The notes: generated from the letters alone by a model not told the origin. A stretch of DNA of 64,000 bases from CANDOC01 sp965261725 (GCA_965261725.1 CBDHDU010000012.1:302140-366139), one strand, 5' to 3'; shown: positions 18,840 to 28,244, counted from the first letter of the stretch. Translations and numbers: made by a program.

Positions 18840-20177
18840 CTATGTGGTATCAAGCTCCAGGCTTTTGAGGCTGACACTTTTTCCCCTTGCGATCGCCGTA
18901 AGAAACTCTGTCCATGAATCAATGAAGAACCAGTCGAACAAGCCCCTGATAGCGTGCCAAAGCGCTTTCTTTGATTTCGATGCTGATAACGCTTTTTGAA
19001 AAAGAGGGCAGGCAAGCTGCTCGATTTGGTCAATAAGGAAGGCGGTAAACGTCAGGCTGGCGAAGTTAGTCGCCAGGTGCATTTTACCGTGCCCGTAGTT
19101 GTGTTCCAGGTTGTAGCCTTGTGTTTTCAGTGTGTTAAACGTCTCATTCTCTATTTTCCACTTAGCGCGTCCTCCTCGCATGATTTTTGCCACGCTTTCT
19201 TTGGTGATTTCAATATCAGTCACCCAGGTATTGGTGTACTTCTTGTCATTGGGGCTGATTTCCACGTACTCAAGGTAGTTGACCAGAATATCCTGATGGG
19301 ATTTGTTGATGGGAACGCCATTGATGAACCGGAACCAATGCCGGTAGCCGTCTTCATCGGTGAATTCATAACGTGTGACCTTACCGGCGATGTCCATCTC
19401 ATCGACGGCCTCATAAAGCGACACATGGCTGGTGTCTTTCGCGACCATAATGAAGCTGTAGTCGTAGGATTTCACCAATTTGATCGTGGGACCATCGGAG
19501 TACAAGTCGTCAAAATTCAGTACCAACTTAAGGTGTGGGTGTTCTCTGGCAATATTCGACAGGAGCCTTTCGAGTGCTGTTTTTTCACAGTCGTTTTTTG
19601 AAGCATCGACTTGTTGAATAATGGGTTCCGGCATTAAAGGCAGCACTTCTTTCTTGCCCGGCTTAACCAGACAGCAGCCCAATAGTTGGTGATAATACTG
19701 GGGATTCTTGCTGTCTGGCTTTTTCACACAGCACTCTGGACAATCAATTTTTCCCGAAGAAAAATGCCCCGTCCCATCAATAGGCGCAAGATAGCCTTCC
19801 TCAAAGTACTCAAACTGCCTGAGCCGCCCGGAGCGCTGAACATAGGCGAATAACGCCGTGAAAAATTTCCGCAAATACCGAGTTTCGATCGGGTCAAGCA
19901 GCTCAGCGAGGCGAGAATCACTCGGCACTCTATTGACATTGTAGAGTGATTTCAGGTTGTGAATTTTATCTGTATTCTGTACGCAGTCCTGATCAAATTT
20001 CAGCAACGACGGATATTTAAGGTGCATGACCGCCAGGCCACACATGATGGCATCATGCAGTGCGATCTTGTCATGGTTGTTCACCGGCCTAAAATCTGGA
20101 ACCTTGGCAGCTTCTTTGGAGACGACGCTGATTAGTTTTTCAGCCAGCGCTTTTTGTTGTTTTTTTGTTGAAGACAC
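18840..20177 (-). CDS. DDE transposase of an unclassified (IS4-like or ISNCY-type) element
   Basis: An intact 445-residue transposase. Features seen are APIDGTGHFSSG (first catalytic Asp), LNFDDLYSDGPTIKLV (second region) and GRAKWKIENETFNTLKTQGYNLEHNYGHG (C-terminal Glu block, with the WKIENE-F pattern). The C-terminal LATNFASLTFTAFLIDQIEQL helix is shared with several IS4-related groups. It separates two halves of RING-like sequence. I could not find convincing terminal inverted repeats or a target duplication, so the element's limits are not given. Confidence 0.85.
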   Translation of the reverse strand: MSSTKKQQKALAEKLISVVSKEAAKVPDFRPVNNHDKIALHDAIMCGLAVMHLKYPSLLKFDQDCVQNTDKIHNLKSLYNVNRVPSDSRLAELLDPIETRYLRKFFTALFAYVQRSGRLRQFEYFEEGYLAPIDGTGHFSSGKIDCPECCVKKPDSKNPQYYHQLLGCCLVKPGKKEVLPLMPEPIIQQVDASKNDCEKTALERLLSNIAREHPHLKLVLNFDDLYSDGPTIKLVKSYDYSFIMVAKDTSHVSLYEAVDEMDIAGKVTRYEFTDEDGYRHWFRFINGVPINKSHQDILVNYLEYVEISPNDKKYTNTWVTDIEITKESVAKIMRGGRAKWKIENETFNTLKTQGYNLEHNYGHGKMHLATNFASLTFTAFLIDQIEQLACPLFQKALSASKSKKALWHAIRGLFDWFFIDSWTEFLTAIARGKSVSLKSLELDTT

Positions 20178-20648
20178 AGAGAATACGACTGTAGATGTAT
20201 AGTCTGCATACTGTACCTCAAAGTCTGCGATTTAGGGAATATCAGAACTACCGCTATCCCTTGGTATCACTGGTTTTAATCAAGTGCTCGGGAATTACTG
20301 ATTCAATACAGTCGCAACATAATAAATATGAGTGCCCTCAATGCAGAACAATATTTAATGACGTGCTAAAAGCATCTGGCACAGATATAAAGTATATACA
20401 GTCCGTAGACCCCCTGCGGGATGTGGTTTTTCTACTTGCAATCCTCTGTAGTCAATTAGAGTGCTGCACCTGTCATCAAACAGTGAGTGTAGTAGACGCA
20501 TTTGATGGCAAACACCAATGTCTTAAACAAGATCCGCCTTCACCTTCAGTTTTTCAAACGGTTGAATCCGGCGAGAAACCTTTTCAGTGTTCCCTGTGCC
20601 AAAAGTATTACAAAACAGCTACATCATTAGCTAGCCATATAAGCGCCT

Positions 20649-20910
20649 CCCACAGCGGGGAACACACCTGTACCCGGTGTCAGCCCCCGGTGATCCTCAA
20701 CAGTGCGAAGGCGCTGGCCACTCACAACCAAATTCACCACAGCGGGGAACGCACCTGTACCCGGTGTCAGCCCCCGGTGATCCTCAACAGTGCGAAGGCG
20801 CTGGCCACTCACAACCAAATTCACCACAGCGGGGAACGCACCTGTACCCGGTGTCAGCCCCCGGTGATCCTCAACAGTGCGAAGGCGCTGGCCAATCACA
20901 AATTCAGAAA
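20649..20910 (+). repeat. Three 87-bp zinc-finger repeats
   Basis: Three tandem copies, the last incomplete, of the same 87-bp unit found ten times at 15932-16790, here with a Thr-to-Ile change (PPVILNSAKAL) in all three. The shared variant shows that each array has homogenised separately. Confidence 0.9.
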
Positions 20911-21004
20911 ACACCGTAAACGCAACAATAGCTCAGGACCCGGATCATCCCAACCACAAATCAAGAAAATACGACTCGATGACAATTCGGAGGTTGTAAT
21001 TGTA

Positions 21005-22103
21005 TACCTGAGTGAATTCAAGATGCCGGATTTAACCGCTGGAAATTATCGTTAATCCTGCTGCCCAAGGAAGAACCGATTTCGGGCAATGTCACGTCCA
21101 GAAAATGATTAATCTTTTCCCGGAATTCTTTTGCCTGAGCGAAGTATTCATTATTCCGGGCATACTCATTCATCACCTTCCATAATCGCTCAATGGGGTT
21201 CAGGTTTGGACTGTAAGGGGGGAGGTAATGAAGCTTTATTCCCAGCTCTTCCGCCTCTTTCACTACCTCCTGTGAACGATGGTAACCGGCACCATCAAGC
21301 ACCATGTGAATAACGTTCATGGATGAATAGTTATCCCGAACTTTCTTGAAAAACTCGGTAACCGCTTCACTGTTAACCGTATCAAATTGACCGAAAACAG
21401 CAGCTTCAATATTGTCCAGATCAATCGCACCGATAATGTTCAGCCGAGTACGGCTACCTGTCGTATTAATGATTTTATCAATCCCTTTTCGAATCCACCC
21501 GGAAGTGATTTTGGTCGCTTGTGTCGGGTGTACCGCATCCATGAATAGTATCACCTCGTCCTCTGGTAGCGTGGCTTTCAAGGCTTCATAGTGCTCCACA
21601 AAACCAGCCTGCTTATCAACATCAGCCTTGTGCGGTACGCCCTTTGGCTTTTTGTGGGTAAAGCCTTTTTGGTGCAGCCACTTGTTCAGGCCTGATACGG
21701 TATATTTGATACCCCAGCGATCGGTAATATAGGCGACGATCTGATGGACGTGTGCGTAAGTATATTCAGAAAGGTGTTCGACCAGTTGCCGAGTTTGCTC
21801 ATCACTCAGGCGGCTTTCACTCCCCCCGTTCTCCGGCCTGAGCTTTTCCTTTTCCAGATAGGCGTCCAGATGGCGACAAATAGTGTATTCACTTTTTCTC
21901 AATGCCTGAGCGATAGCAGACGGTGACCACCCTTCAGACCTGAGCAAAACAGCCTTGATACGATCACACTCCCGTGCATCTCGCGATGTTTTGTGGCGAG
22001 ATTCCAAGGCTACTTTTTGTTGGGCTGTCAGGGTGATTTTCGGCATGTTCGTACAATGTTGAAAATCGGCTGGAAAATCAAGCAACTTCAATGATCATGG
22101 GTA
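21005..22103 (-). mobile_element. IS630-family insertion sequence
   Basis: A 1,099-bp element flanked by duplicated TA (21003-21004 and 22104-22105), the target of IS630/Tc1 elements. The ends start TACC and are imperfect inverted repeats. It is inserted in the second zinc-finger gene. The exact ends are uncertain by two bases because of the TATA context. Confidence 0.88.
21018..22046 (-). CDS. IS630-family transposase
   Basis: A 342-residue transposase from the ATG at 22046 (MPKITLTAQQKVALES). N-terminal helix-turn-helix domains (GWSPSAIAQALRKSEYTICRHL) are followed by a DDE domain with FMDAVHPTQATK, VLDGAGYHRSQEV and LPPYSPNLNPIERLWKVMNEYA, the last being the hallmark of the IS630 family. 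The frame is intact. A longer TTG start at 22091 lies too close to the IS end to be likely. Confidence 0.95.
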   Translation of the reverse strand: MPKITLTAQQKVALESRHKTSRDARECDRIKAVLLRSEGWSPSAIAQALRKSEYTICRHLDAYLEKEKLRPENGGSESRLSDEQTRQLVEHLSEYTYAHVHQIVAYITDRWGIKYTVSGLNKWLHQKGFTHKKPKGVPHKADVDKQAGFVEHYEALKATLPEDEVILFMDAVHPTQATKITSGWIRKGIDKIINTTGSRTRLNIIGAIDLDNIEAAVFGQFDTVNSEAVTEFFKKVRDNYSSMNVIHMVLDGAGYHRSQEVVKEAEELGIKLHYLPPYSPNLNPIERLWKVMNEYARNNEYFAQAKEFREKINHFLDVTLPEIGSSLGSRINDNFQRLNPAS

Positions 22104-22203
22104 TAAAGGGGACTGATGACTTTGCTGTGTTGCCTGAAATTGATCAATGGCTAAAACAATTACCTGAATCCGTGAGTTCGTGGCCATTGAATTTGCCAAA
22201 AAG

Positions 22204-23657
22204 CCAGTAATAGCAGCATATGTAGGCTAATATTTGCTCATCTAGATTTTCACCATATAAGTGAATTTTTGTGGAACTAAAATTTGAGCAATCCGACACG
22301 GAATTTTATACTCCGGCAGCGGGTCTGTGCTTTGTCGGTGATGCCCTGAACAAGAAAACATCTTTAAAAAAGTCATTGCGTTCTATCAAGAAGCGCCATG
22401 GCATCCCTAATATTGATCTGGTTCGAGCTTTTATCGGCCTGTTGGCCTTAGGCAAAACTGATTTTGATGCCATTGATAATTATCGCCATGATGATTGGTT
22501 CAAGCGCAGCATGGGCATTAAACAAATGCCGTCCGCCAGCCGGCTTCGCCAGCGTTTTAATGAAGATGCCACCCAACTGATTCCGTTAATTGAAGAAGCG
22601 CTTCCCGAACTGTTGTTGGAACTGGGCGCGCCGATCTCTCCGCTTTCAAAAGAACTGGATCACCTTCAGCATATCCCACTGGATATAGACGTTACTCCGC
22701 AAGATAACAGCAGAACCCAAAAAGAAGGTTCTCAGTGGACATACAAACACTTCCATGGCTTCGCCCCGATTATGTCTTATGTAGGGAAAGAAGGATGGTG
22801 CATAGGAGCTGAGCTTCGCCCTGGCTCACAACATTCCCAGAATGATTTTGTACCTTTCCTGAACACGGTATTGCACAGACTTCGTCGCGTAACCCGGACC
22901 TCGGTATTACTGCGACTCGACAGCGGGCATGACGCAGAAGACACTCGCAGAGAGATAGCGGATCACAGCAATGTTGATCACATAATCAAGCTCAATCCAC
23001 GCAAGCAATATACCGTTACTGCCTGGCTGCCAACCTTTGAGGAAAAAGGCGTGCAGTGGGATGAGCTTCGCCCTGGAAAAACCTGTGCGACACTCTCGAT
23101 CATCCATGAAACCGACTACGGCCAACAACGGCTTATTATCCGTATTATCAAGCGTACTACCGACTCGGTTGGTCAGTATTTTTTAGCACCGGACTACGAG
23201 CTGGAGGGTTGGTGGACGACACTAGATGAGGCTGAATATAGTGATGATAATGTCATATTGCTTTATGAAGATCATGCGACCAGCGAACAGTTTCACAGTG
23301 AGTTCAAGACTGACATGGATCTTGAAAGACTGCCTTCAGGAAAATTTGATACCAATGATCTTGTAATGTGCCTTGGTGCGGTGGCTTACAACATTTTACG
23401 TTACATGGGGCAAACCTGCCTGACCGGCCCTAAATCACCTGTTCGTCACAAAGCGCAGCGTCGTAGAATTAAGACAGTTATGCAGGAACTGATCTACCAG
23501 TCAGCGCGATTATTAGAACGAGGTCGTCAGTTTATTCTACGTTTTGGTCGTCACAGTCCCGGATTATCCGCCTTCATGGGGCTCTTTCCTGAAAAACAGC
23601 TCTGTTAGCTGATCCTATTCTTTTAACGGTTGAATGGAGAGATGCTGCTTATGCTGG
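22204..23657 (+). mobile_element. IS1380-family insertion sequence
   Basis: Approximate limits from imperfect inverted ends: CCAGTAATAGCAGCAT on the left and the complement of CCAGCATAAGCAGCAT on the right. No clear target duplication is visible, so the left junction may have been rearranged. It abuts the end of the second zinc-finger gene and may supply its stop codon. Confidence 0.75.
22271..23608 (+). CDS. IS1380-family transposase
   Basis: A 445-residue transposase with an intact frame. Family motifs are the N-terminal HGIPNIDLVRAFIGLLALGKTDF and MPSASRLRQRF regions, the catalytic blocks LDIDVTPQDNS and VLLRLDSGHDAED, and YEDHATSEQFHSEFKTDMDLERLPSGKF, which carries the last catalytic acid and is diagnostic of IS1380. 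It lies immediately downstream of the IS630-split zinc-finger gene and upstream of recN. Confidence 0.95.
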   Translation: MELKFEQSDTEFYTPAAGLCFVGDALNKKTSLKKSLRSIKKRHGIPNIDLVRAFIGLLALGKTDFDAIDNYRHDDWFKRSMGIKQMPSASRLRQRFNEDATQLIPLIEEALPELLLELGAPISPLSKELDHLQHIPLDIDVTPQDNSRTQKEGSQWTYKHFHGFAPIMSYVGKEGWCIGAELRPGSQHSQNDFVPFLNTVLHRLRRVTRTSVLLRLDSGHDAEDTRREIADHSNVDHIIKLNPRKQYTVTAWLPTFEEKGVQWDELRPGKTCATLSIIHETDYGQQRLIIRIIKRTTDSVGQYFLAPDYELEGWWTTLDEAEYSDDNVILLYEDHATSEQFHSEFKTDMDLERLPSGKFDTNDLVMCLGAVAYNILRYMGQTCLTGPKSPVRHKAQRRRIKTVMQELIYQSARLLERGRQFILRFGRHSPGLSAFMGLFPEKQLC

Positions 23658-23857
23658 CAGGATTTCATTCATATTCAGGGTTGAAATTCCCCAACATCAT
23701 TTAAATACATGCTGATTTTTTTGACTTTGCTTTACCATTCTCTGGCAGGTTTCAAAAAAACATAACCCTATTCTGTAGGTTTGAATCCATGGGATGAAAA
23801 AGCTTCTCTATAATCAAGAAGTCACGGATTCAGGAAGTAGATAAAAGGAATAAAAAA

Positions 23858-23947
23858 ATGAAAAAACAATTTTTCTGCATTCCCCCTCCTAAAAGGCACA
23901 CCACAACACCTAAAAGCCCGAAATTATATTCTTTGATTAACTTTTAG
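23858..23947 (+). CDS. Possible 29-residue small protein
   Basis: A short frame (MKKQFFCIPPPKRHTTTP...LINF) has AAGGAA eight bases before its ATG. Nothing identifies it and it may be chance. It is the only gene-like feature between the IS1380 end and the recN promoter. Confidence 0.25.
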   Translation: MKKQFFCIPPPKRHTTTPKSPKLYSLINF

Positions 23948-23983
23948 TCATCGCACATTGCAGATCTGGCACCTACTCCACTA

Positions 23984-24003
23984 TACTGTATATATAAACA
24001 GTA
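23984..24003 (+). promoter_or_regulatory. LexA (SOS) box upstream of recN
   Basis: TACTGTATATATAAACAGTA matches the gammaproteobacterial LexA operator (CTGT-N8-ACAG with an AT-rich centre). It lies 26 bases before the recN start, where SOS boxes control this gene in E. coli and Pseudomonas. Confidence 0.92.
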
Positions 24004-24029
24004 AACGATAAAATGAAGCAGGAACCTGC

Positions 24030-25721
24030 ATGCTCACGCACTTATCGATACGTGACTTTGCCATTGTAGATCAACTGGATCTCGATATTACGCCGGGAAT
24101 GACGGTTATGACCGGTGAAACGGGGGCCGGCAAGTCCATTATGCTCGACGCACTCGGGCTGACACTGGGGGACCGGGCGGATAGCCATGCCATTCGCGCC
24201 GGGGAGAAGCGAGCGGATATCAGCGCCAGCTTTGACCTGAAAAACTGCCCTGATGCACTCAACTGGCTTCAGGAAAGAGAGCTGGATAATGGTGACAGCT
24301 GTATTCTGCGGCGGGTTGTTACTCGTGAAGGTCGCTCCCGAGGTTATATTAACGGCACACCTTCACCGCTCAACGATCTCAAGCAGATCGGGGAACAGCT
24401 GATAGATATCCATAGCCAGCACGAGCATCAGTCCCTGCTGCAAAAAGATACCCACCGCCGACTACTGGATAACTGCGCTAATGCCCGCAAGCAGGCAGAA
24501 GCCGTACATTCAGCCTGGCAGCAGTGGCATCGTTGCCTGAGTACATTCAACAAACTGCAAACTGAAAGTGAACAGCAATCTGCACAGCAACAATTACTGG
24601 GTTATCAGTTACAGGAATTTGAAGCGCTGGCACTGGGGGAAAATGAACTGGAAGCGCTGGAAGCTGAACAACACCAGCTTGCCAATGCCGGTTCCGTATT
24701 ACATGCCTGCCACCAGACACTGAACCTGTGCCGGGATGATGAAAACAACAGCGCAATTCAGGTATTACAACAGGCGCAGCGGCGGCTGGAAGAATGCGAT
24801 CATGATCACGCGTCTTTCAACAATGCCAGAGAAATGCTGACCAGCGCATTGATACAGGTTGAAGAGGCAGCCTCCGAACTCAACCATTTTGCCGATAACT
24901 TTGAAGCCGACCCGCAACGACAGCAGGAAGTTGAAGAGCGCCTTTCCACACTATATGACCTTGCCCGCAAACATCGTATTCAGCCAACGGAGCTCTACGC
25001 TTTTCATCAGGATCTACAGGACAAGCTCAAATCATTCAGTCGCAACGATGAGAATCTTGAGCAACTCCACGAAGAGAGCGAACGGCTCGAAGTACGCTGG
25101 CTGACCGCAGCCAAAAAGCTAAGCCATACTCGCCAGCGTGCTGCAACCAAGCTGGAAAAAGATATTACCCGCCATATGCGCGGCCTCGGCATGCCTAATG
25201 GTCGATTTGAAATTCAGCTGCAAACCACTGAAGATGCTAAACCTGCATCACATGGTCTGGAACAGGTTGAGTTTATGGTGACTTCAAACCCCGGTCAGCC
25301 ACCAGCACCCTTACAGAAAGTAGCTTCCGGTGGTGAACTGTCGCGTATCAGTCTCGCCATTCAGGTTATTGCTGCCCGTACATCGTTAACACCAACACTT
25401 GTTTTTGATGAAGTGGATGTGGGTATCAGCGGTGGCACCGCAGAAGTGGTCGGTCGTCTGTTGCGTGATATCGGCGAAAGTGGTCAGGTATTGTGTGTAA
25501 CTCACCAGCCACAGGTTGCTTCGCAGGGACACCAGCATTTATTTATTAAAAAGAAACAAACCAAAGATTCCACCAGAACAGAAATCAAACCGCTTTCTAC
25601 CGACCAACGAATTGCTGAAGTTGCCCGGATGCTGGGTGGGCAGACATTAACAGAAAAAACACTGAATCATGCACGTGAAATGCTGGAGCTGGCACAAGGC
25701 GATATTGCATTGAGCGCCTGA
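24030..25721 (+). CDS. recN: DNA repair protein RecN
   Basis: RecN is an SMC-like ATPase that acts early in double-strand break repair. The 563-residue length fits. The N-terminal Walker A is GETGAGKS at residues 29-36. A long coiled-coil middle and the C-terminal ABC signature (ASGGELSRISLAIQV), Walker B (LVFDEVDVGISGG) and the histidine switch (VTHQPQVAS) complete the fold. It starts at ATG 24030 with AGGA upstream, directly behind a LexA box, so SOS induction is expected. In related genomes recN sits next to grpE and fur. Here accessory DNA separates it from both. Confidence 0.97.
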   Translation: MLTHLSIRDFAIVDQLDLDITPGMTVMTGETGAGKSIMLDALGLTLGDRADSHAIRAGEKRADISASFDLKNCPDALNWLQERELDNGDSCILRRVVTREGRSRGYINGTPSPLNDLKQIGEQLIDIHSQHEHQSLLQKDTHRRLLDNCANARKQAEAVHSAWQQWHRCLSTFNKLQTESEQQSAQQQLLGYQLQEFEALALGENELEALEAEQHQLANAGSVLHACHQTLNLCRDDENNSAIQVLQQAQRRLEECDHDHASFNNAREMLTSALIQVEEAASELNHFADNFEADPQRQQEVEERLSTLYDLARKHRIQPTELYAFHQDLQDKLKSFSRNDENLEQLHEESERLEVRWLTAAKKLSHTRQRAATKLEKDITRHMRGLGMPNGRFEIQLQTTEDAKPASHGLEQVEFMVTSNPGQPPAPLQKVASGGELSRISLAIQVIAARTSLTPTLVFDEVDVGISGGTAEVVGRLLRDIGESGQVLCVTHQPQVASQGHQHLFIKKKQTKDSTRTEIKPLSTDQRIAEVARMLGGQTLTEKTLNHAREMLELAQGDIALSA

Positions 25722-25735
25722 AAACAGAATAAAGG

Positions 25736-25910
25736 CAGGGCGAAAGCACCGCGCTGACCATAGTTCCACACTAACCGGTTTTTAGAACACAAAGTCATAA
25801 TTGCGACTATCGTAATGCAGATATAGCGATAAAAATACAATAAATTGTGGAGCTATTATCCGTCAGTTCACATTTATTTGCACTAAAGTACACCCCGTAC
25901 TTTCGCCCTG
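25736..25910 (+). mobile_element. 175-bp MITE of the ISAs1 type
   Basis: A non-autonomous element with no coding capacity. Its terminal inverted repeats start CAGGGCGAAAG, the same end as the ISAs1 element at 6962-8453. It is flanked by a perfect 10-bp target duplication, AGAATAAAGG, at 25726-25735 and 25911-25920, matching the 10-bp duplication of the full element. It sits 14 bases after the recN stop. Confidence 0.92.
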
Positions 25911-26049
25911 AGAATAAAGGTTACCGGAGCTTAAATTGAGCACTCCGGTAACATTGCGCTGCTGCGCTGATATAAACTAACCTGATTATCACTTTCAGGA
26001 GAATAAATTCTTAGTCATTCCAAAAAGATAGATATTCTGTGCATTACTT

Positions 26050-26826
26050 ATGAAGAGTTATAACAAACGGTATTGTTTCTTTATATTTTTATTATTCGGG
26101 ATAGCTATTAATTCTCAGGCTGACTGCCCCTATTGTGAATGGGAGAGTAAACATGTCTGTGACAAATGCTTAGAAAACTTAGATTTGATTCAAAAAAGCC
26201 TAAAAAGTAGATTAAAGACCTCAAAGAAACATGCCCTAAAGGAGAAGGAGAAGAAGAAGGAGGAGGAGGAGAAGAAGAAAAAAGAAAGCTCAAATATTTC
26301 TATAACTCCTGCACCCATAAAAAGCGCCCTATCAGCTACTGCAGCTACTTTCGTTAGCCAATACTCACAACCAAAATCAGAAGGTAAAGCAACAATAAGA
26401 ACAGGTTCTTCAGAAGTTTGTGAAACAACTCCTGCTAAAGCCATAGAAACAAATAAATCGCCAAAAGATAAAAAACATTCTCCAACATCTAACAGAAATA
26501 TAATCAAACTAATGATGCTTGCAACCTCTCTTCGCCATAACAGTAGCTTATTAGATGCAGGAGCAAACTGGATAGCTATGCTGAGAACAGCATTTAGCTG
26601 TGCGTATTTCCAAAATATGTCCTATTCATTTTGGATACATGTCAACAACAGTTCTCATTGGGTACTGATAAACATCGAACCGGAAGGCTATGCCCATATC
26701 CTGAACTACAAAGAAAAGCCTAAAAAGTCCTTCCAGCTAACCTATAGCCCAAACATTGAAAATACCTTTAGGAATCTGTTTACTTATCTCGAAGAAGAGG
26801 AAAACATTCTGGCAGGTTATCTGTAA
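26050..26826 (+). CDS. Secreted Cys-containing hypothetical protein
   Basis: A 258-residue AT-rich gene I do not recognise. It begins with a signal peptide (MKSYNKRYCFFIFLLFGIAINSQA). A small zinc-ribbon-like cluster follows (C26-x2-C29-x7-C37-x2-C40), then a Lys/Glu-rich helix. The C-terminal third is globular, with FWIHVNNSSHWVLINIEPEGYAHILNY. The HW followed by beta strands recalls the His region of Ulp1/C48 cysteine proteases, but I cannot find the matching Gln and Cys motifs, so this is only a hint. No good ribosome binding site is seen. Like the RING and TRAF genes nearby it is a secreted Cys-containing protein in accessory DNA. Confidence 0.6.
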   Translation: MKSYNKRYCFFIFLLFGIAINSQADCPYCEWESKHVCDKCLENLDLIQKSLKSRLKTSKKHALKEKEKKKEEEEKKKKESSNISITPAPIKSALSATAATFVSQYSQPKSEGKATIRTGSSEVCETTPAKAIETNKSPKDKKHSPTSNRNIIKLMMLATSLRHNSSLLDAGANWIAMLRTAFSCAYFQNMSYSFWIHVNNSSHWVLINIEPEGYAHILNYKEKPKKSFQLTYSPNIENTFRNLFTYLEEEENILAGYL

Positions 26827-26827
26827 C

Positions 26828-26862
26828 AAAGCATTCTGTGACTAATCATCACAGAATGCTTT
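26828..26862. terminator. Bidirectional terminator
   Basis: A perfect 14-bp inverted repeat (AAAGCATTCTGTGA and its complement) with a 7-base loop lies between two converging genes. It has A and T ends on both strands, so it can end transcription both ways. Confidence 0.85.
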
Positions 26863-26882
26863 AGGTTCAAGCAATTACAGGA

Positions 26883-28244
26883 TCAGTTGCGCTCACCCCA
26901 GCGGCGAATCTCGCTTGACGTGTACTCACGCTGGCTGGCAACACTGTTGAACTCAATTGGCTTGGATGTTGTGGCAGTCATACCTTCAACAACATACTGA
27001 CCGGAGCGCAGGTCATACAGTGCTTCACCTGCCAACCAGGGTACCTGAACCGGGTTGTACTGGACTTCGAAACCCATACCAACGCGCCACAGGTCGCCAC
27101 GGCTGTTGTAATGATCAGCCAGCGCAATCTGCCAGGTATCTTCATCGATATACATGGTGCGCTCAGAATAAACATTGCGCATACCCGGCTTCAGCTTCGC
27201 TTTGACTTCCCATACCCGGTGCAGTTCATAACGCACCAGATCACTTTTGATATGGCCTTTCTGGGCAATATCTGCAACGGTCAGGCTTTTATCAGTCAGC
27301 TTATAGTTATTGTAAGGAATGTAGATTTCCTTTTTACCCACCAGCTCCCAGTCGTACAGTTTGGGAGAACCATTGAACATATCGTAGTTGTCGCTGGTTT
27401 TAGCATTACGGGTATTTGGACGCGGGGTATCAAAATGCAGTGTTGGTGCCTGTTTGGTGCGTCGAATAACCGGCAGGTAAATCCAGGCTTTCCGTTCGTC
27501 AGCCTCCTGATCAACAGTCTCATGCGCCATCATGACTTCGCCGGTACGCATGGTTGGCGCCAGTGTCTTCTGCTTCCAGAAAAACAGAATATTCTGGTCG
27601 TTTTTCCAGCCCTTTACATAAGAGGTGAAGTGATAAATATCCTGATTAACGGTTTCCTGATATTTACCATCAGTCTCTACCAGAATCGCACTGCTGGTAC
27701 GGTCGAAGCTACCACCACGATAGCGAGTCAGGTGGTTCCAGACTACTTCCAGACCATTCTGCGGCTGCACAAAAGGAACACCGCTGGTATAGCTATCCAG
27801 TCCATTACCGCCTTCAACCAGCTTGGTTCTGCCAATATTTGCCGTGGTGTCATCATAAACAGACTGTGGATAACTGGCACTGCGGCGCGTCGGGTAAACC
27901 GTCATGCTGAAGGTTTCCGGATAGCGCTCAAACATTGCCAGCTGACCAGCGGTCAGTTTGTCTTTGTACTGTTCAATATTGTCTTTGGTAATAGTGAATA
28001 ATGGCTTATCCGCTGCAAATGGATTTTGCAGGCTGCCATTTTCAGTCAGTCCGCCTGCCTGGGCATCCAGACCACCCTGCCATGCCGGAATGGTGCCTGC
28101 TTTGTTGCCAGCCCACTCTGCGCCCACCGGTGTCAGCATCGCTTTTGATGACTCAACTGTTCCCGCCGTCGCATTCATTGTTACGCTGGCCGCTAAAGTC
28201 AGCGCTACCGCACTTAACTGCATTAATTTTTTAGCGTTTTTCAT
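26883..28244 (-). CDS. DUF1329 family periplasmic protein (copy A)
   Basis: A 453-residue protein with a signal peptide (MKNAKKLMQLSAVALTLAASVTMNATA). The body matches the DUF1329 family, whose fold resembles the LolA/LolB lipoprotein carriers, with motifs FERYPETFSMTVYPTRRSASYPQ and YDMFNGSPKLYDWELVGKKEIYIPYNNYKL. DUF1329 genes commonly sit beside DUF1302 genes, and a role in moving lipids or hydrophobic compounds at the outer membrane is suggested for the pair. The substrate is unknown. It lies 92 bases downstream of a DUF1302 gene and is about as long as copy B at 30549, to which it is clearly paralogous. Confidence 0.9.
   Translation of the reverse strand: MKNAKKLMQLSAVALTLAASVTMNATAGTVESSKAMLTPVGAEWAGNKAGTIPAWQGGLDAQAGGLTENGSLQNPFAADKPLFTITKDNIEQYKDKLTAGQLAMFERYPETFSMTVYPTRRSASYPQSVYDDTTANIGRTKLVEGGNGLDSYTSGVPFVQPQNGLEVVWNHLTRYRGGSFDRTSSAILVETDGKYQETVNQDIYHFTSYVKGWKNDQNILFFWKQKTLAPTMRTGEVMMAHETVDQEADERKAWIYLPVIRRTKQAPTLHFDTPRPNTRNAKTSDNYDMFNGSPKLYDWELVGKKEIYIPYNNYKLTDKSLTVADIAQKGHIKSDLVRYELHRVWEVKAKLKPGMRNVYSERTMYIDEDTWQIALADHYNSRGDLWRVGMGFEVQYNPVQVPWLAGEALYDLRSGQYVVEGMTATTSKPIEFNSVASQREYTSSEIRRWGERN

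Larger units (their letters stand above)
20195..22210 (+). pseudogene. Second C2H2 zinc-finger gene, N-terminus lost and C-terminus split by IS630
   Basis: The open part (20195-21055) begins at the edge of the upstream IS, so its true N-terminus is missing. It carries the last part of a RING-like motif (KCSG...KYECPQCRTIF), a second Cys/His cluster (LECCTCHQ ... GKHQC), the shared QDPPSPSVFQTVESGEKPFQC finger and three 29-residue C2H2 repeats. The IKKIRLDDNSEVVIV module follows, and here it is C-terminal, whereas in the 15.5-kb gene it is N-terminal. IS630 splits the gene at 21004. Excision would restore VVIVKGTDDFAVLPEIDQWLKQ to a TAA at 22208, inside the IS1380 end. As it stands the protein ends with 16 residues from IS630. 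Confidence 0.8.
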
